DNA of 10,747 nt from Desulfobacterales bacterium (lineage in GTDB: Bacteria > Desulfobacterota > Desulfobacteria > Desulfobacterales > Desulfobacteraceae): the NCBI GenBank assembly GCA_022361315.1, contig JAKSBB010001153.1:1-10747 (forward strand), in the 5' to 3' direction. Below, piece after piece: positions 6,362 to 10,747 of this stretch (position 1 is the first letter of the stretch; every line of letters begins with the position of its first letter). The notes below the pieces were generated by a model that had not been told where the DNA came from, searched no databases, and saw only the letters and a list, made by a program, of their open reading frames with translations. The position numbers were made by a program, and so were the translations under genes.

Positions 6362-7150
6362 GTGATAAGAACTGAACGACAAAATAACCGGCAGTCCGTA
6401 TTGCCGAAGATCTTGTGGCTATGGGTGGTTTTCCTCCTTTTGGGGGGGCTTCTGCCGCCTGGGGCCGCAGCTGCCGGATTGATACGTTCTTCTGTGGCAG
6501 ACGTTAACCTTAACGGGCCGGATCATGAGTTACTGAAAACCGTTGCAATGCAATTGGATAAGGAACTCGTCATGGTACCCGCGCCTTTCAGACGACGTCT
6601 GGCACTTATGAAAAGCGGGGATATCGACATCATGGTAGGGCTGCTGAAGCGACCTGATCGTGAGGCGTATATTCACTATATCGATCCGCCCTACAAGAAA
6701 AGATCAGATACCGTTTTCATCCTGCGGCGGGAGAGCCAACTCACTCTCAATACCTACGAAGACCTTAGGAAGATCAAGATAGGCGTTATCATCGGAGCGA
6801 AATATTTTCCCCGGTTTGACGGCGATACACGGCTTCTAAAAGAGGCGGTGCCAAAAGATAACATGAATATGGAGAAGCTGTTGCGGGGGCGTATTGATGC
6901 CATGATTCACCCGGAGTTTGCGGGAATTGATCTGATTAACCGGATGGGGGCCAGCCAACGTGTTCGGATTGCGCCTTTCAGGTTTTCCCGCCGGAAACTT
7001 GTCTATATCGGGATCTCCAAACGATCCGCGTTGATGGATCATCTCCCCCGTATTGAATCTGAAATTACACGGATGGTTGAGGACGGAACCATTCTGGCCC
7101 TTATCTCGGAATATTATGAAACCAGAGGCTTGCCGGTGCCTGCATTTTGA
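6362..7150 (+). CDS. Periplasmic solute-binding-like protein (SBP_bac_3 type)
   Basis: The 262-residue product looks like an extracellular amino-acid-type solute-binding protein (family 3 fold). A signal peptide is evident: basic N-terminus (to about residue 16), hydrophobic core ILWLWVVFLLLGGLLPPG (17-34), and an Ala-rich cleavage region AAAAG (35-39). The mature part shows two-lobe features of the family, including LMKSGDIDIMVGLLKRPDRE (85-104), YIDPPYKKRSDTVFI (108-122) and LRKIKIGVIIGAKYFPRFDG (135-154). The start is a GTG with only a weak purine stretch upstream; no in-frame ATG exists nearby, so the exact start is uncertain. No permease or ATPase gene is adjacent. Orphan proteins of this kind are common in Desulfobacterota, and I infer a sensing or scavenging role. 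It faces, end to end, the large sensor kinase gene 61 nt away. Confidence 0.75.
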   Translation: MIRTERQNNRQSVLPKILWLWVVFLLLGGLLPPGAAAAGLIRSSVADVNLNGPDHELLKTVAMQLDKELVMVPAPFRRRLALMKSGDIDIMVGLLKRPDREAYIHYIDPPYKKRSDTVFILRRESQLTLNTYEDLRKIKIGVIIGAKYFPRFDGDTRLLKEAVPKDNMNMEKLLRGRIDAMIHPEFAGIDLINRMGASQRVRIAPFRFSRRKLVYIGISKRSALMDHLPRIESEITRMVEDGTILALISEYYETRGLPVPAF

Positions 7151-7211
7151 CGGCAGATTTTCCCCCCTTACATGTTAACCCCGTTTCAGAAGGACTGTTA
7201 TCCGGCCTCCC
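7151..7211. other. Convergent intergenic gap, no clear terminator
   Basis: These 61 nt separate two genes that end towards each other. I see no GC-rich hairpin with a T-tract for either strand; the C-run (TTTTCCCCCC) after the solute-binding gene is not part of a stem I can pair. Confidence 0.5.
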
Positions 7212-10200
7212 TTAGTTTGGTGACAGGGGAAGACGGATGATGAAACAACTGCCCTGGCCGGGTTCCGAGATCACCTCCAGGGTGCCTTTATGGTGTTCGG
7301 TAACAATGAAGTAGGATACCGAAAGTCCGAGTCCCGTACCGATGCCTTCCGGCTTGGTGGTGAAAAACGGTTCGAACAGGCGTTTCCGGGTTTCCAGATC
7401 CATGCCGGGGCCGTTATCCTCAATGTCTATCCGCAGCATGTCATTATCCGGCCGAAGCCTCAGGGTGAACTTCGGAGGCGGTCCGTCAGGGGACTGCCCC
7501 ATGGCATAGGCGCCGTTGTTGAGAATATTCATGATGACCTGCTGGATTTTGCTGGGCTCGCAAAGGATCATGGGCAGGTCGGGAGCGTATTCTTTTATGA
7601 TTTCTATGGATTTGAAATCGTAATGCTTCTTAAGATCGTAGTCCGTTGCGGCAAGTGCCAGGCTTTTGTCCAGTATTTCTGCCGGGTTCCGGGAAGAGAC
7701 CGACGCATCTCCCTGCCGGGCAAAGCTTAACATGTTGTCAACAATGCCCGCCATGCGCATACCTGATTCGCTGATGGCCTCCAACATGGCGGGAATACGC
7801 CGCAGTTCCATAAATTCCGCAACGGCATCCATGGTCGTACCGGCTGAGTCGGCTGCCTTTTGGTTGGCCGGCATGTTCCTGGCGGTGAGGCGTGACCGCA
7901 TGACACCGGCGCTCTGAATCATACCGGCCAGGGGATTGTTGATCTCATGGGCCATACCTGCGGCAAGACCACCGACGGACATCATTTTTTCCGACTGGAT
8001 CATCACCTCCTCCATTTTGATCTGATCGGAGATGTCGTCGATACGGATGACCGCCCCATCTGTTTCCTCCGTATCCAGGGGAAATACGGTAATATTCTCA
8101 TACACTGTTCCCTCTCCTAAGGATCTGGCGACACGCTGCCGGGAACAGGGGGTGTTTCCGGAGAACGCCTGCCGGATCAGGTCATCCATACCGGGGTAGT
8201 CCGGCAGGATATCAGACAGGAACCGCCCTTTGGCTTTAACCATCGGACGGCCGGTGACACGGGTCGCACCGGAGTTCCACAGGGTAACCCGGCCCTCTCG
8301 GTCCACCCCGATGAGTACCGAGGGCATGGATTCGATGATCCTGGACAGGTAGGTCTGCAGGCTGCTGATCTTTTTTTCCGCCAGTTTACGGCTTGTGATA
8401 TCCACATGGGTGCCAACGATTCTGGTTGCCTTGCCGGAGGGGCTCTGAATGGCTGTCGCCCTGGAGAGAATATCCACCCAATGCCCTTTCCGGTGAAGCA
8501 TTCTGAACTCCACCTCCAGTCTGTCCAGCCTCCCGGATATGAGCAGGCCGGCCATTTCCCTGAGGTGGGGAATATCCTCAGGCGCCGTGAGGCGTTCCCA
8601 TACGGCCGGGTCGTTGGCAAGGTCGTCGTCTTTGTATCCCAGCATCCCCTTCCACGCCGGAGAAAAATAAACCTTGCCTGTGGTGAGGTCCCAGTCGAAA
8701 ATCCCGTCTCTGGAGGCTTCCATGGCCAGGGCGAATTGTTTCTGGCTGGCGGAAAGCGCCTCCTGGGCCTGCCGGCGTTCTCTGATTTCTGAAAGAAGGG
8801 TGCGGCGATTGGCGGTCAGGTAGATAATGACACCGGCTAGCAGAGCGGCCGATACCAGGTAGAACCAGGTGGTTTGCCAGAAGGGGGAACTGACGACGAT
8901 GCGGACCGTTGCCCCTGTTTCATTCCAGATTCCGTCGTTGTTGGACCCCTTGATTTTTAATTGGTACGTGCCGCCTTTTAATCCGGTGTACCGGCCGAAA
9001 GGCTTATTGCCGGCCTGGTACCAGCCCCGGTCCACGCCGCTCAGGGTGTAGGCATATCTGTTTTTATCCGGCTTGGTGTAGTTGAGTGCGGCAAACCGGA
9101 ATTCAAAGTAGTTGTCCCGCCAGTCCAGCCGGATCTCCCGGACAAACTCAGGCGCAGTGCCCAGAGGCATGGGTTCCCCGCCCTGACTGAAATCGGTGAA
9201 TACCACCGGCGGTACCAGGGGGTTGTCCCGGAGTTGGTCCGGCCGGATACTGTTGAGTCCCGCAGGGCCGCTGAACCACAGGGTGCCGTCCCGGGTTTTA
9301 TAGCTTCGCCACAGATAGTTGCCGTGAAGGCCGTCACTTTGGGTATAGATCTTTTCCACCGATGCCCGGTCAATATTAAATTTGATCAGGCCGGCGTCTG
9401 TGGTGCCGATCCACAGGTTGCCGTCACCGTCTTCCTGGATGGTCCGGTTTACCCCTGTGGCAGGAAATCCGTTTTTGCGGCTGAACCGGGTGAACTTGCC
9501 GGTCCTTCGATCCATCCGGTTGATCCCGTCCGTCAGTCCGGCCACCCAGAAGTTTCCCCGGGAGTCCTCGAATACGGCCGAATGCTTATTGAATCCGGTA
9601 CTGTGCGGATCGGTCGGATCATGAACATAGCGGGTGAACCGCCCTGTCTTTTTATCCAGGCGGTTCAGCCCCCCGAAGGTGGAGACCCAGAGGCTGCCTC
9701 CACCATCGTCCCAAAGAGACCACACCGTGCCTTTGGTGATGCTTTCAGGGTCCGACGGATCGTGTACAAAATGGGTGAAGGTTTCGGTGCGTTTGTTGAA
9801 TTTTTCAAGGCCTGAAGAGGTGCCTATCCATAGAATATCTTTGCTGTCGCGGTCCTGAACCAGGGCCGGGCCGGGCATGGTGTTGGCCATAAAGCTTTTG
9901 GGATTCAACGGATCGTGGCTGTACCTTTTCACTGCCTTCATCCGGTCCGGGTCCACCTTAATAAGTCCCCCGAGTTTACCGAAGTCGAGCATCCAGAACA
10001 TCCCGTCGTTATCCTCGATTATGGCGGTAATCATCATACCCATATCCGGGTGGATGGTTTTGTTCGGATAGTGGATAAAGGTGCCGGTCTCCCGGTTAAA
10101 TCGTTCTAAGCTTCCCTTGACCGAGATCCAGAAACGCCCCCGGCTGTCCTCAAGAAATACCCCGGCCTGTGAAGAGGAAATGCCTTTCGGCTGATCCGGG

Positions 10201-10747
10201 TGGTGTTGATAAAGGGCGAATTTATTGCTTTGGGGATCCATTTTATCGATCACCCCGGCATAGGTGTTCACCGCCCAGAGGATACCGGTCACCGGATCTT
10301 CGAATACCGTGCTTACGGCACCGGAACTCAGGGTGTGGGTACCTGAAGCTGCATTACCCTGAGATTTAGACTCTCCGGATGGCCCGCCGAAACGGATAAA
10401 CCGTTCCGTTTCCCTGTCCAGCATTTCCAGGCCGTATTGTCCCGCCTCCCGGTGGGTGATCCAGATCCGTTTCCGGCTGTCTTCGTAGATCTGAACAATT
10501 TTATTGTCCCCGATGCTTTTCGGATCGTCGGGGACATGGATAAACCGGGTGAATACGTTACCGGCCTGATTGAGGCGGTTCAGTCCGCGGTCCCAGGTCC
10601 CGGCCCAGATCCCGCCGTCCCTGTCCGCCAGCAGTGACCAGACAATGTTACTGCTGATGGATGCAGGATTATTCGGATCATGGGTATACCGGGTCCATTT
10701 CCCCGTGGCCGGATCAAGGCTGTTGAGCCCCCCGCCTGCTGTGCCGG
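7212..10747 (-). CDS. Beta-propeller/PAS sensor histidine kinase, 5' end beyond the window
   Basis: The frame is open to the right edge, so the first ATG seen (10424) is internal; 1177 residues are present. Residues 1 to about 500 carry at least ten Reg_prop blades (pattern GLxRLDxxTGxFTRYxHDPxD, then a strand ending in LWIGT). A Y_Y_Y domain (about 545-618) and one membrane helix (about 622-645, WFYLVSAALLAGVIIYL) follow. After the helix come a coiled linker and two PAS domains (about 670-787 with a PAC tail, and 797-912). The HisKA domain has phospho-acceptor His933 in GMAHEINNPLAG. The HATPase has an N-box (NILNNGAYA, 1073-1081), G1 (DNGPGM), F-box (FEPFFTT) and G2 (GIGTGLGLS). The layout suggests a periplasmic propeller sensor, as in hybrid two-component proteins that sense carbohydrates, but it ends at the HATPase with no receiver or AraC domain. 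Its partner regulator is not in the window and its ligand is unknown. It autophosphorylates on His by inference. Confidence 0.92.
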   Translation of the reverse strand, partial: GTAGGGLNSLDPATGKWTRYTHDPNNPASISSNIVWSLLADRDGGIWAGTWDRGLNRLNQAGNVFTRFIHVPDDPKSIGDNKIVQIYEDSRKRIWITHREAGQYGLEMLDRETERFIRFGGPSGESKSQGNAASGTHTLSSGAVSTVFEDPVTGILWAVNTYAGVIDKMDPQSNKFALYQHHPDQPKGISSSQAGVFLEDSRGRFWISVKGSLERFNRETGTFIHYPNKTIHPDMGMMITAIIEDNDGMFWMLDFGKLGGLIKVDPDRMKAVKRYSHDPLNPKSFMANTMPGPALVQDRDSKDILWIGTSSGLEKFNKRTETFTHFVHDPSDPESITKGTVWSLWDDGGGSLWVSTFGGLNRLDKKTGRFTRYVHDPTDPHSTGFNKHSAVFEDSRGNFWVAGLTDGINRMDRRTGKFTRFSRKNGFPATGVNRTIQEDGDGNLWIGTTDAGLIKFNIDRASVEKIYTQSDGLHGNYLWRSYKTRDGTLWFSGPAGLNSIRPDQLRDNPLVPPVVFTDFSQGGEPMPLGTAPEFVREIRLDWRDNYFEFRFAALNYTKPDKNRYAYTLSGVDRGWYQAGNKPFGRYTGLKGGTYQLKIKGSNNDGIWNETGATVRIVVSSPFWQTTWFYLVSAALLAGVIIYLTANRRTLLSEIRERRQAQEALSASQKQFALAMEASRDGIFDWDLTTGKVYFSPAWKGMLGYKDDDLANDPAVWERLTAPEDIPHLREMAGLLISGRLDRLEVEFRMLHRKGHWVDILSRATAIQSPSGKATRIVGTHVDITSRKLAEKKISSLQTYLSRIIESMPSVLIGVDREGRVTLWNSGATRVTGRPMVKAKGRFLSDILPDYPGMDDLIRQAFSGNTPCSRQRVARSLGEGTVYENITVFPLDTEETDGAVIRIDDISDQIKMEEVMIQSEKMMSVGGLAAGMAHEINNPLAGMIQSAGVMRSRLTARNMPANQKAADSAGTTMDAVAEFMELRRIPAMLEAISESGMRMAGIVDNMLSFARQGDASVSSRNPAEILDKSLALAATDYDLKKHYDFKSIEIIKEYAPDLPMILCEPSKIQQVIMNILNNGAYAMGQSPDGPPPKFTLRLRPDNDMLRIDIEDNGPGMDLETRKRLFEPFFTTKPEGIGTGLGLSVSYFIVTEHHKGTLEVISEPGQGSCFIIRLPLSPN

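Noticed and set aside
10422..10424. ATG at 10424 as the start of the sensor kinase
   Set aside because: Translating the frame upstream shows no stop up to the window edge and two further propeller repeats, so the start lies outside.

Overview
The window looks like a piece of a chromosome from a Desulfobacterota (sulfate-reducer-like) bacterium. The basis is moderate GC content, a non-pyrrolysine MttB-family methyltransferase in a catabolic operon, a -24/-12 (sigma-54) promoter, and a large PAS-rich sensor kinase whose histidine domain resembles those I know from that phylum. The taxonomic call is inference from gene style, not from a marker gene.

Layout. Positions 85-3341 (minus strand) hold a tight three-gene operon. 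In transcription order it encodes an ornithine cyclodeaminase/mu-crystallin family dehydrogenase, an MttB-family methyltransferase without pyrrolysine, and an Asp/Glu-racemase family protein. The spacers are 20-33 nt and each gene has a good Shine-Dalgarno sequence. The operon is preceded by a 289-nt AT-rich gap (3342-3630) with an excellent sigma-54 promoter match, an upstream inverted repeat that could bind an activator, and the terminator of the next gene. Positions 3631-5262 (minus) encode a group-1 (mitochondrial-type) 1-pyrroline-5-carboxylate dehydrogenase with its own hairpin terminator. A LysR-type regulator (5388-6266, plus) is divergent from it, and a T-N11-A dyad sits in the shared 125-nt gap. 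Next comes a stand-alone periplasmic solute-binding-like protein (6362-7150, plus). Convergent with it is the 3' part of a giant sensor histidine kinase (7212 to beyond the right edge, minus) with at least ten beta-propeller repeats, Y_Y_Y, a membrane helix, two PAS domains, a HisKA and an HATPase domain.

How the genes may work together (inference). An MttB homologue, a proline/ornithine-type cyclodeaminase or imine reductase, a racemase-fold protein and P5C dehydrogenase together suggest catabolism of a methylated amino acid. An N-methylated proline, ornithine or related betaine would be demethylated to feed corrinoid/one-carbon metabolism, and its carbon skeleton oxidised through glutamate semialdehyde to glutamate. 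The corrinoid protein, the methylcorrinoid:tetrahydrofolate methyltransferase and proline dehydrogenase expected for such a route are not in the window. The sigma-54 promoter implies an enhancer-binding activator, also outside the window. The kinase and the solute-binding protein may be unrelated to this pathway.
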